Of a stretch of 64,000 bases of DNA, positions 7,543 to 14,809 are shown one piece after another (within the stretch, counting starts at the first letter, position 1; every line of letters starts with the position of its first letter). The position numbers and the translations under genes are program-made. This stretch comes from DASYTH01 sp035762905. GTDB lineage: Bacteria > Actinomycetota > Actinomycetes > Mycobacteriales > Pseudonocardiaceae. The DNA lies in NCBI RefSeq assembly GCF_035762905.1, contig NZ_DASUCC010000130.1:77916-141915 (forward strand), read 5' to 3'. The notes beneath the pieces are model-generated. The model had not been told where the DNA came from and did no database searches. It was given only the letters and a program-made list of their open reading frames with translations.

Positions 7543-8241
7543 TCAGTGCTCGTAGGGATCCTCGGGGGCGGGGATCACCCGGATGCTCGTCGCCGTGGCC
7601 GCGGGCGTGTAGTCGTTGTCCCGGCGGGCCGAGCCGGGGACCAGGGTGACCACCGCCTCGATCCAGGTGTCGTCGCGCAGTCCCGCCGCCTCGGGGGCGT
7701 CGTCCAGCCGGACCTTGGTGGGGAACGCGTCCGCCGCGCAGCAGCCGATCGACAGCCGCGCCAGGTAGCTGGCCCCGCCGTCCTGGACCACGAACCCGGT
7801 GAGGGTCACCGCGCGGCCGGTCAGCGAGTCGCCGGTGTCCCAGGCCGCTCGGGCGGCGAACTCACCAACGGACACGGGGATCGCGTCGCCGGGCGGCAGC
7901 GGCGCGAACGCCTCCATCCCGTCCCCGGCGGCCACGGCCGAGCCGGAGCGCTGCACCGAGTCCGAGCCGAGCGCGGGCGGGGCCACCAGGAACACCGCGA
8001 AGACCGGAAGCAGCAGCAGCCAGGCGCCCCGGGACGAGTGCTGGTGGCCCTCGTCGCCGTGGCCGGACCCGGGCCGGCGCACCAGCGACACCAGCGCGAG
8101 CAGCACCATGACCGCACCCCCGGCGATCAGCAGCCACTGGTGGGACGGCTTGACGTAGCGCAGGTAGGTGCCGGTGAACGCGATCTTGAGCAGCGCCCCG
8201 CCGAGCAGCAGCAGCAGGATGTTCTGGGTCTCCCGCCTCAC
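7543..8241 (-). CDS. TIGR03943-type putative permease subunit (DUF1980)
   Basis: A 232-residue protein with two N-terminal hydrophobic segments (about 7-25 and 37-54), a His-rich cytoplasmic stretch 'GHGDEGHQH', a third hydrophobic segment (about 74-92) and a C-terminal soluble domain containing 'SIGCCAADAFPTKV'. This is the layout of the TIGR03943/DUF1980 family (YcgQ type), which travels with DUF318 permeases. Its GTG start overlaps the permease stop by 4 nt. The His/Cys clusters suggest metal handling, but no substrate is proven for the family. It closes the era-recO-uppS transcription chain. Confidence 0.8.
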   Translation of the reverse strand: MRRETQNILLLLLGGALLKIAFTGTYLRYVKPSHQWLLIAGGAVMVLLALVSLVRRPGSGHGDEGHQHSSRGAWLLLLPVFAVFLVAPPALGSDSVQRSGSAVAAGDGMEAFAPLPPGDAIPVSVGEFAARAAWDTGDSLTGRAVTLTGFVVQDGGASYLARLSIGCCAADAFPTKVRLDDAPEAAGLRDDTWIEAVVTLVPGSARRDNDYTPAATATSIRVIPAPEDPYEH

Positions 8242-9254
8242 CGCCCCACCCCCAACGCGATCCCGGCCAGCACCGCGCAGGCGATGGCCACCACGAAGGT
8301 CAGCGGGGCGAACCGCACCGCGAACGCCCGGCCGAACGTGCCGGCCTGCAGGCTGATCAGCTTCACGTCCACCGCCGGGCCGACCACGAGGAACACCAGC
8401 CGGGGCAGCAGCGGCAGCGCCGAGAGCGAGGCCGCCACGAACGCGTCCGCCTCGCTGCACAGCGCCAGCAGCACGGCCAGCACGGCCATCACCAGGATGC
8501 CCAGCACGATCTGGTCGCCGACCGCGTTCACCCACTCCCGGGGCACCAGCACGTTGAGCGCGGCCGCGGCCAGTCCGCCGATCACCAGGAACCCGCCGGC
8601 ATCCACCAGGTCCGCCCGCGCGGTCTCGGCGAACACCCGCCACCGGGACCGGCCGCCGGCCGGCTCGGGCAACCGGCGCAGCGCATGCTCGGCGAACCAC
8701 TGGGCCTTGCCGAACCGGGCCCACAGCCAGCCCATCACCACCGCGGTGGCCATCGACCCGAGGAACCGGGCCGCCACCATGGCCGGCTCCCCCGGGAACG
8801 CCACCGCCGTGGCCACCAGCACGATCGGGTTCACCGCGGGCGCGGCCAGCAGGAACGTCAGGGCCACCGCGGACGGCGCACCCTGCGCGATGAGCCGCCG
8901 GGCCACCGGCACCGCCGCGCACTCGCAGGTCGGCAGCGCCACCCCGGCCACGCCGGCCACCGGCACCGCCAGTGCGGCCCGCCGGGGCAGCAGCCGGCGC
9001 AGCGCGTCGGCCGACACGAACGCCGCGATCGCCCCGCTGATCAGCACCCCGACCACCAGGAACGGCAGGGCCTGGATGCACACCGCGACGAACACCGTTG
9101 CCCCGGTGCGGATCGCCGGCACGTCCAGGATCCGGACGAAGGCGGCCTGCCCGACCAGCGCCAGCAGCAGCACCACGCACAGCACCTCGACCGAGGTGAT
9201 CCGGAACCGGCGGGTCGGACCGGGGGCCTGGGGTTCCCGGACCTCCGTGCTCAT
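8238..9254 (-). CDS. DUF318/UPF0718 family permease (YcgR/ArsP-like)
   Basis: A 338-residue integral membrane protein with about eight helices in two repeated halves. The signature 'ALPTCECAAVPVARRL' in the first half and 'LCSEADAFVAASL' in the second match the UPF0718 permease family, whose members include ArsP-type exporters. The Cys/Glu residues in the first signature are the conserved polar site. The start is ATG 9254, overlapping the YbjN-like gene by 4 nt; the longer frame upstream is inside that gene. Partner of the TIGR03943 protein; transported substrate unknown, possibly a metal given the nearby zur. Confidence 0.85.
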   Translation of the reverse strand: MSTEVREPQAPGPTRRFRITSVEVLCVVLLLALVGQAAFVRILDVPAIRTGATVFVAVCIQALPFLVVGVLISGAIAAFVSADALRRLLPRRAALAVPVAGVAGVALPTCECAAVPVARRLIAQGAPSAVALTFLLAAPAVNPIVLVATAVAFPGEPAMVAARFLGSMATAVVMGWLWARFGKAQWFAEHALRRLPEPAGGRSRWRVFAETARADLVDAGGFLVIGGLAAAALNVLVPREWVNAVGDQIVLGILVMAVLAVLLALCSEADAFVAASLSALPLLPRLVFLVVGPAVDVKLISLQAGTFGRAFAVRFAPLTFVVAIACAVLAGIALGVGR

Positions 9255-9658
9255 CGCGCCGACTCCGCCGCGCCGAGTAGCTCGGTGCGCAGCTGCGAGG
9301 CGGTGGACACGACCAGCATGAGCAGCGTGCCGAGGGCCGCGGGGGCCAGGCCGTCGCCCGGGAAGGCGTAGCGCAGGGTCACGTCCATCCCGCGGTCGGT
9401 GTGCACCACGCCGAGCGTGCCGAACAGCCCCTGGCCGGCCCGCTCGGCCGCGGACACCGCAAGCGCCGGGTCGTCCGGCAGGTCCCAGGCCACCACGCAG
9501 GTCAGGCTGAGCACGGTCAGGCCCTCGGCCAGCTCCATCGCCTGCACCGCGCACGGGACCTCGCCGTGCCGGAAGGTGAGCGCGCCGTCGTCGTCGGCGC
9601 TGACGTCGTGGAACTGCTCAAGGGCGGTCCTGGCCCGGTCGATCAGGTCACTGCTCAA
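9251..9658 (-). CDS. YbjN-domain-like conserved protein (Rv2360c position)
   Basis: A 135-residue soluble alpha/beta protein; no signal peptide or membrane segment. The pattern 'SSDLIDRARTALEQFHDV' followed by alternating strands resembles actinobacterial YbjN/type III secretion chaperone-like proteins. It overlaps uppS upstream and the permease downstream by 4 nt each, so it is translated as part of the uppS chain. It sits exactly where Rv2360c lies in M. tuberculosis. No function is established. Confidence 0.6.
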   Translation of the reverse strand: MSSDLIDRARTALEQFHDVSADDDGALTFRHGEVPCAVQAMELAEGLTVLSLTCVVAWDLPDDPALAVSAAERAGQGLFGTLGVVHTDRGMDVTLRYAFPGDGLAPAALGTLLMLVVSTASQLRTELLGAAESAR

Positions 9659-10485
9659 GCTTCTTCCCTCTCCGGGTCACCGGCACCGTCGATCGCGCCG
9701 CCGAACCGCCGGTCCCGGCCGGCGAACTCCTCGCAGGCCCGCCACAGGTCCCGGCGGTCGAAGTCCGGCCACAGGATGTCCTGGAAGACCAGTTCGGCGT
9801 ACGCAGACTGCCAGAGCATGAAGTTGGACGTGCGACGCTCCCCCGACGGGCGGATGAACAGGTCCACGTCCGGCATGGCCGGCTGGTACAGATGCCGGGC
9901 CACGGTGCGCTCGTCCACCTTCTCCGGGTTGATCCGCCCGGCCGCGGCCAGCCGGGCGATCTCCCTGGCCGCGTCGCCGATCTCCGCCCGGCCGCCGTAG
10001 TTCACGCACATGGCCAGGTGCAGCACGTCGTTGTCCCGGGTGCGCTGCTCGGCCGACTCCAGCTCGCGGATCACGCTGCGCCACAGCCGCGGCCGCCGCC
10101 CGGCCCAGTGCACCCGCACCCCCATCGCGTCCAGCGTGTCGGTGCGCCGGCGGATCACGTCCCGGGAGAAGCCCATCAGGAACCGGACCTCCTCGGGGCT
10201 GCGCCGCCAGTTCTCGGTGGAGAACGCGTACAGCGACAGCCACCGCACGCCCAGCTCGATGCACCCCTCCGCGACCTCGACCACGACGCCCTCGCCGCGC
10301 TTGTGCCCCTCGATCCGGGTCAGCCCGCGCTGGTTGGCCCACCGGCCGTTGCCGTCCATCACGATGGCCACGTGCCGGGGTACCAACTCGGCCGGGATGT
10401 CGGGCGGCCGAGCCCCGGACGGGTGCGGTCGCGGTGGCTGGACCGGGCCGGCCCCGGCCCGCTCAGCCTTCCGCCGTCGCAGCAT
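9655..10485 (-). CDS. uppS: cis-Prenyltransferase (isoprenyl/decaprenyl diphosphate synthase)
   Basis: A 276-residue Z-type isoprenyl diphosphate synthase that builds the polyprenyl phosphate carrier for cell-wall glycans. The catalytic 'IVMDGNGRWA' has Asp44; 'YAFSTENWRR' and 'DLFIRPSGERRTSNFMLW' carry the substrate-binding Arg and Ser residues. The N-terminal 30 residues are Pro/Arg-rich and poorly conserved. It lies 15 nt downstream of recO and overlaps the YbjN-like gene by 4 nt. Position equals Rv2361c (decaprenyl diphosphate synthase), so a long-chain product is plausible. Confidence 0.95.
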   Translation of the reverse strand: MLRRRKAERAGAGPVQPPRPHPSGARPPDIPAELVPRHVAIVMDGNGRWANQRGLTRIEGHKRGEGVVVEVAEGCIELGVRWLSLYAFSTENWRRSPEEVRFLMGFSRDVIRRRTDTLDAMGVRVHWAGRRPRLWRSVIRELESAEQRTRDNDVLHLAMCVNYGGRAEIGDAAREIARLAAAGRINPEKVDERTVARHLYQPAMPDVDLFIRPSGERRTSNFMLWQSAYAELVFQDILWPDFDRRDLWRACEEFAGRDRRFGGAIDGAGDPEREEA

Positions 10486-10500
10486 GGCTCCGACCGTACT

Positions 10501-11238
10501 TCAGGGCGCGCGGCGCTCCACCAGCGGCAGCGAGCGCAGTTGCCGTTCCAGATGCCACTGCAGCAGGGCGGCGACCAGGCCACTGCCCTCCCGCCGGGCC
10601 GCGGTCGGCGCCGCGTCGGCCCGGATCCACTGGCCGTGCATCAGGGCGTCCAGCAGGTCCAGCGTCTCGGCGGCCGGCGTGGCCGAGCCGGGTGGCCGGC
10701 AGCGCGGGCAGACCGAGCCGCCGGCGGCGACGCTGAACGAGCGGTGCGGGCCGGGCTCGTTGCACCTGGCGCACTCGCTGACCGCCGGAGACCAGCCGGC
10801 GAAGGCCATCGCCCGGAGCAGGAACGCGTCCAGGACCAGCGAGGCGTCCCGCTCGCCACCGGACAGCGCCCGCAGCGCGCCGGCGACCAGCAGATAGAGC
10901 CGCAGCACCGGCTCGCCCTCCTCGGCGGAGAGCCGGTCGGCGGTCTCCAGCACCGCGCACCCGGCGGTGTAGCGCTGGTAGTCGCCGATGATGCCGGCGC
11001 CGAACGCGTCCAGGGTCTCCACCTGGGTGATGATGTCCAGCGTTCGCCCGATGTAGAACTGGGCGTCGACGTGCGCGAACGGCTCCACCCGCGCGCCGAA
11101 CCGGGAGGTGGTGCGGCGCACCCCCTTGGCAACCGCCCGGACCTTGCCGTGCCGCTGGGTGAGCAGCGTGATGATCCGGTCCGCCTCACCGAGCTTCTGC
11201 ACGCGCAGCACCACGCCGGTGTCGCGGTACAGGGTCAC
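10501..11238 (-). CDS. recO: DNA repair protein RecO
   Basis: A 245-residue RecO. The N-terminal OB fold starts 'LYRDTGVVLRVQKLGEADRI' and has 'GKVRAVAKGVRR'. The C-terminal half has a zinc-finger-type Cys pattern: 'CARC' then 'CPRC'. It loads RecA onto SSB-coated ssDNA with RecR. The GTG start overlaps the RibD-like gene by 4 nt. Same neighbours (uppS, era) as in most actinobacteria. Confidence 0.95.
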   Translation of the reverse strand: MTLYRDTGVVLRVQKLGEADRIITLLTQRHGKVRAVAKGVRRTTSRFGARVEPFAHVDAQFYIGRTLDIITQVETLDAFGAGIIGDYQRYTAGCAVLETADRLSAEEGEPVLRLYLLVAGALRALSGGERDASLVLDAFLLRAMAFAGWSPAVSECARCNEPGPHRSFSVAAGGSVCPRCRPPGSATPAAETLDLLDALMHGQWIRADAAPTAARREGSGLVAALLQWHLERQLRSLPLVERRAP

Positions 11239-11801
11239 TCGTTCATCGTCGCATAGCGCAGGTACACCACCCCGGAACCGAACGTCCGCGTCTGCACCAG
11301 TCGCAGCGGGATCCGGTCGGTCAGCGCCGGGAAGAACGGGGTGCCGCCGCCGACGACCACCGGGGCGACCACGTAGTGGTACTCGTCGATCAACCCGTGC
11401 TGCATCAGGCTGGCCGCCAGACCCGCCCCGCCGACCTGGATGTCCCCGCCCGGTTCCTCCTTGAGCCGGCGCACCTCGGCGACGGCGTCGCCGGTGGCCA
11501 GCCGGGCGTTGCCCGCGACCTCGGTCAGCGTGCTGGAGAAGACGACCTTGGGGGTGGCCTGCCAGAGCCGGGCGTAGTCGACCACGTGCGGCGGCGCGTC
11601 CGGATCCTGGTCGGCGGTCGGCCAGAACTCCTGCATGAGCTGGTACAGCCGGCGGCCGTACAGGTAGAGGTCGCTCTGCCGGGCCTGCTCGTTGTAGAAC
11701 TCGTGCAGTTCCTCGTCCGGCGCGCTCCAGCCGATGTCGTCGTTGCGCCCGGCGATGAAGCCGTCCAGGGACACGGTGAACCCGTAGCTGATCCGTCGCA
11801 T
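11235..11801 (-). CDS. Dihydrofolate reductase-like protein (RibD C-terminal family)
   Basis: A 188-residue NADPH-binding reductase-fold protein. It begins 'RRISYGFTVSLDGFIAGRND' (DHFR/RibD-C strand with 'SLDG'), has 'LYGRRLYQLM' and the nucleotide-binding 'DIQVGGAGLAASLMQHGLIDEYH'. Such proteins are common in actinobacteria; real substrates are unknown. It is embedded between era (3 nt) and recO (4-nt overlap) in the housekeeping chain, which is not the usual content at this position. Confidence 0.82.
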   Translation of the reverse strand: MRRISYGFTVSLDGFIAGRNDDIGWSAPDEELHEFYNEQARQSDLYLYGRRLYQLMQEFWPTADQDPDAPPHVVDYARLWQATPKVVFSSTLTEVAGNARLATGDAVAEVRRLKEEPGGDIQVGGAGLAASLMQHGLIDEYHYVVAPVVVGGGTPFFPALTDRIPLRLVQTRTFGSGVVYLRYATMNE

Positions 11802-11804
11802 CTC

Positions 11805-12725
11805 TCAGAACCCCAGTCTGCGTAGTTGTTTCGGGTCGCGCTGCCAGTCCTTGGCCACCTTGACGTGCAGGTCCAGGTAGACCTTGCTGCCGAGCAGCGC
11901 CTCGATCTGCCGGCGGGCCGTCGTGCCCACCTCGCGCAGCCGCTCTCCCTTGTGCCCCAGGATGATCCCCTTCTGGCTGGACCGCTCGACGTAGAGCAGG
12001 GCGTGCACGTCGATCATGTCGTCCCGGTTCTCGTGCGGCACCATCTCCTCGACGGTGACGGCGATCGAGTGCGGCAACTCGTCGCGCACCCCCTCCAGCG
12101 CGGCCTCCCGGATCAGCTCGGCGACCAGGGTGGCCTCCGGCTCGTCGGTCAGCTCGCCACCCGGATACAGCGGCGGGCCCTCGGGCAGCTTGGCCACCAG
12201 CAGATCGGCCAGCTTGCCGACCTGGAAACCGTCCACCGCGGACACCGGGATCAGCTCGGCGAACTCCAGAACACCTTGTAGCTCAACGAGTTGCGCGGCC
12301 ACCTGCTCCGGCCGGACCAGATCGGTCTTGGTCACGATGCCGAGCACCGGCGTGTGCCGGGCGATCTTGGCCAGTTCCCTGGCGATGAACCGGTCCCCGG
12401 GCCCCACCTTCTCGTCGGCCGGCACGCAGAGCCCGACGACGTCCACTTCGGACCAGGTCTCCCGGACCACGTCGTTGAGCCGCTGGCCGAGCAGCGTGCG
12501 GGGCCGGTGCAGGCCCGGCGTGTCCACGATCACCAACTGCGCGTCCGGCCGGTGCACGATCCCCCGGATCGCATGCCGCGTGGTCTGCGGCTTACTGGAG
12601 GTGATCGCCACCTTCGTGCCCACCAGCGCGTTGGTCAGCGTGGACTTCCCCGCGTTGGGCCGGCCGACGAAGCACGCGAACCCGGATCGGTGGATCATCC
12701 GGCCATTCTCGCAGTGCTGACTCAT
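11805..12725 (-). CDS. era: GTPase Era, ribosome biogenesis
   Basis: A 306-residue Era. G1 'GRPNAGKSTL', G3 'DTPGLHRP', G4 'TKTD'; the C-terminal KH domain has 'GIILGHKGERLREVGTTARR' for 16S rRNA binding. It helps mature the 30S subunit. Two starts are possible: ATG 12725, whose ATGA overlaps the stop of an upstream gene remnant, or ATG 12698 (MIHRSGF) with GAGAA 7 nt upstream, nearer to other Era N-termini. The upstream operon partner has been lost to the island at 12.8-14.5 kb. Confidence 0.95.
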   Translation of the reverse strand: MSQHCENGRMIHRSGFACFVGRPNAGKSTLTNALVGTKVAITSSKPQTTRHAIRGIVHRPDAQLVIVDTPGLHRPRTLLGQRLNDVVRETWSEVDVVGLCVPADEKVGPGDRFIARELAKIARHTPVLGIVTKTDLVRPEQVAAQLVELQGVLEFAELIPVSAVDGFQVGKLADLLVAKLPEGPPLYPGGELTDEPEATLVAELIREAALEGVRDELPHSIAVTVEEMVPHENRDDMIDVHALLYVERSSQKGIILGHKGERLREVGTTARRQIEALLGSKVYLDLHVKVAKDWQRDPKQLRRLGF

Positions 12726-12813
12726 CGTTCCCGCATCCGCACCCGAACGGGCAGCCGGCGCTCGACCGGCAGCCCGTAACCGGGCGGCAGCGAGAGCAGC
12801 TCGGCCGGCGCGT
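12722..12813 (-). other. C-terminal remnant of a lost gene upstream of era
   Basis: Reading minus strand there is an open stretch ending 'PPGYGLPVERRLPVRVRMRER' trimmed here to its last part 'LPVRVRMRER', with its TGA inside the era ATG (ATGA). This coupled stop is what an upstream operon gene would leave. Homology to the frame is lost near 12,814, where the decapitated DUF5753 sequence begins on the other strand. I do not recognise the family. Interpretation as a remnant is inference. Confidence 0.35.
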
Positions 12814-13458
12814 CCCCTCGACCACCTCGTCCGCCTCGCCGAGGAATCGGAGGACCGCGGCTGGCTCCTCGCCTACAGCGACACCACCCCCAACTGGTTC
12901 GAGCGCTACCTCGGCGAAGAAGCCGAAGCCTCCGAAATCTGGACCTATGAAGCCGAGTTCGTGCCCGGCCTGCTCCAGACCGCCGAGTACTGCCGGGCGG
13001 TATCCGCCGCCAACAGCCCTGACGCCACAGAGGAAGACGTTGCCCGGCGAGTCGAGCTTCGCCTGGCGAGGCAACAACTCCTCGACCGGGAAGGGCCGCC
13101 GCGCCTGCAAGTGGTGATCAACGAAGCCGTGCTGCGCCGCCACATCGGCGGTCCGAAGGTCATGCGCGAACAGCTCCGGCACCTCACCGGACTGGCCGAC
13201 CGCCCGAACGTGATCGTGCAGGTGCTGCCGTTCAGCGCGGGCGCCCACCCGGCGATGACAGGCTCGTTCAGCATGCTGCGCTTCCCCTCCGACGGCGGCG
13301 ACCCGACGATCCTCGTCGAAGTGGACTCCGGCGCCCTCTACCCCGACCGTCCGGTCGACGTCGAGCGCTACACCTGGATGTTCGGCCGGCTGCGCGACCT
13401 CGCACTCTCGCCCGGCGAGTCAGGCGCCTTGATCAGTAGGGTGGCCGAGGAGCTATGA
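12814..13458 (+). pseudogene. DUF5753 (XRE-type) regulator lacking its HTH domain
   Basis: The frame from about 12,814 encodes a recognisable DUF5753 ligand domain: 'WFERYLGEEAEASEIWTYE', 'VPGLLQTAEYCRAV', 'VLPFSAGAHPAM', 'GSFSMLRFP', 'VERYTWMFGRLRDLAL'. Full proteins (about 280 residues) begin with a 60-80 residue HTH that is absent here. No ATG or plausible start occurs in frame between the stop at 12,718-12,720 and GTG 12961, and that GTG falls inside the conserved 'EFVPGLLQT' motif. It is therefore a 5'-deleted gene that cannot bind DNA. The DUF397 partner follows immediately. Confidence 0.75.
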
Positions 13459-13491
13459 ACCCGGGCGAGTAGTGAAAGGCGGTACGGGACC

Positions 13492-13749
13492 ATGACCCCG
13501 GACCTGAGCACAGCGCGCTGGCGCAAGTCCACCCGCTCCAGCGGTCAGGGCGGCAACTGCGTCGAACTGGCCTGCCTGCACAAGGCGACCTGGCGCAAGT
13601 CCACCCGCTCCAGCGGCCAAGGTGGCGAATGCGTCGAACTGGCCCACGCGGGCGCCATCCGCGACAGCAAGAACCCCACCGGCCCCGTCCTGCGGACCGA
13701 CCTCACCCCCCTCCTCACCGCCATCAAGGCCGGCCAACTCGACCACTGA
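13492..13749 (+). CDS. DUF397 protein with duplicated core
   Basis: An 85-residue small acidic DUF397 protein, the usual neighbour of DUF5753 regulators. The core 'WRKSTRSSGQGG' plus 'CVELA' occurs twice (residues 10-27 and 34-51), whereas normal members have it once; the end 'AIRDSKNPTGPVLRTDLTPLL' region is normal. ATG 13492 has GGCGG/ACGGGA upstream. These pairs have been linked to developmental control in Streptomyces (BldB/WhiJ-type systems); here the regulator is broken, so the gene may be relict. Confidence 0.8.
   Translation: MTPDLSTARWRKSTRSSGQGGNCVELACLHKATWRKSTRSSGQGGECVELAHAGAIRDSKNPTGPVLRTDLTPLLTAIKAGQLDH
13519..13644 (+). repeat. 72-bp tandem duplication inside DUF397 gene
   Basis: Unit 1 begins at 13519 and unit 2 at 13591, a period of 72 nt (24 codons). 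The first 54 nt of each unit encode nearly the same 18 residues and differ at only a few bases, so the duplication is recent or maintained. Confidence 0.85.
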
Positions 13750-13785
13750 ACCGGTCGCCGATCATGTCCTTACCCGCGTCGTCGT

Positions 13786-13791
13786 TACACT
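13786..13791 (+). promoter_or_regulatory. -10 element of leaderless VapB-like gene
   Basis: TACACT lies 6 nt before the GTG at 13798, the spacing of a leaderless actinobacterial mRNA. The same hexamer serves smtB. A -35 match is not clear. Confidence 0.35.
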
Positions 13792-13797
13792 TGGGAT

Positions 13798-14004
13798 GTG
13801 AGCGTCGAGCGTGATGAGCTGATGCGCCTCGTCCAGGAGCTGCCTGAGGATGAGGTGCCGGCTGCGCTGACCGAGGTACGCAGACATCTACGGCCGGTCG
13901 AAGATCGCCCATGGCCGTCCCCGTGGTTCGCAATCGCCCCCGGTGACGGCACAGCGGCAGGCGCCCAGAGCGAGGAGTTGCTCCGGGAAGGCTTCGGTCG
14001 GTAG
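13798..14004 (+). CDS. VapB-like antitoxin (small acidic protein)
   Basis: A 68-residue acidic protein: 'SVERDELMRLVQELPEDEVPAALTEVRR' is an amphipathic helical stretch like those in actinobacterial antitoxins paired with PIN toxins ('LPEDEVPAAL' motif). No obvious ribbon-helix-helix. Its stop overlaps the start of the PIN toxin frame by one base, the usual antitoxin-toxin arrangement. Since the toxin is frame-disrupted, this gene may be a surviving orphan antitoxin. Confidence 0.6.
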   Translation: MSVERDELMRLVQELPEDEVPAALTEVRRHLRPVEDRPWPSPWFAIAPGDGTAAGAQSEELLREGFGR

Positions 14005-14469
14005 TGATCGTTTGCGACACCGGCCCACTCGTCGCGGCCGCGTTGTCCAAGGATCCGGATCATCGCCGATGCGTGGACCTGTTCACCGACCTACACCTGG
14101 CCAAGCGTCCGATGGTCCTCCCGGCGCCAGTCGTCGCCGAGGTCACCTACCTGATCGGTCACGAGCCGGCGCGGCCGCCGAATCGGCCTTCCTGATCTCC
14201 CTCGCCGAGGGCGACTTCATCCCGGTGGAACTGACGAGCACGGACTACCGGCGCATGGCTGAGTTGGTGGAGCGCTACGCCGATCTGCCACTCGGCACCT
14301 GCGATGCCGCTGTGATCGCCTTGGCCGACGCTTGGGCGTCAACGAGGTCGCCACCCTCGACCACCGGCACTTCACCGTCGTCCGGCCTCGCCACGTGACC
14401 GCGCTGACCCTGCTGCCGTCCTCTGATCAGCCTGATTCTCCCCCGTTTCCGCGCACAGCCCGGCCCTAG
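14004..14469 (+). pseudogene. VapC-type PIN toxin broken by two frameshifts
   Basis: Three successive frames together give one PIN ribonuclease: 'MIVCDTGPLVAAAL' and 'VVAEVTYLIGHE' in frame one; 'SAFLISLAEGDF', 'YADLPLGTCDAAVIALA' in frame two from about 14,175; 'GVNEVATLDHRHFTVVRP' in frame three from about 14,331. All four acidic catalytic positions (Asp5, Glu of AEVTY, Asp of CDAAV, Asp of TLDHR) survive. Each shift fits loss of a single base, at GAGCCGGCGCGG (about 14,170) and GCCGACGCTTGG (about 14,328). Either a decayed toxin or sequencing errors; as written it is inactive. Confidence 0.75.
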
Positions 14470-14482
14470 GCCGGACGAGCGT

Positions 14483-14809
14483 TCAGCCGTGCAGGGCGCC
14501 CGCGGGATCGGCGTGGTGGACCGGGGCGTCCGGGGACAGGTCGGCGACGGCGGCGAGCGATGCGGAGTCCAGAGTGGACTCTTCGGTGACCACGGCGGCG
14601 GCCTCGAGGGTGCGCACGCCGCTGGAGACGGCGGCGGCGACGGCGGCCTGGAGGGCGGTGAGGGACAGCGACGGCAGGGTGACCGTGGCGGCGGCGTAGG
14701 TGCGGCCGTCGGAGTCGCGGACGGCGGCGCCCTCGGCGGCTCCCGTGCGGGCGCGGGCGGACCGGGCCAGGGTGACCAGCTTGGCGTCCTCGGGGTCCAG
14801 GTCAGCCAA
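14483..14809 (-). CDS. Cytidine deaminase-like protein (Rv2365c type)
   Basis: A 108-residue protein: 'LDPEDAKLVTLARSARARTG', 'AAVRDSDGRTYAAATVTLPSLSLTALQAAVAAAVSSG'. The fold matches the cytidine deaminase superfamily, but the zinc ligands (HAE and PCxxC) of active enzymes are absent, as is usual for this actinobacterial branch, so catalysis is doubtful. The start is a TTG at 14809, 3 nt before the corC stop, with GGAG upstream. In relatives it lies between corC and era; here the island follows it. Confidence 0.75.
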   Translation of the reverse strand: MADLDPEDAKLVTLARSARARTGAAEGAAVRDSDGRTYAAATVTLPSLSLTALQAAVAAAVSSGVRTLEAAAVVTEESTLDSASLAAVADLSPDAPVHHADPAGALHG

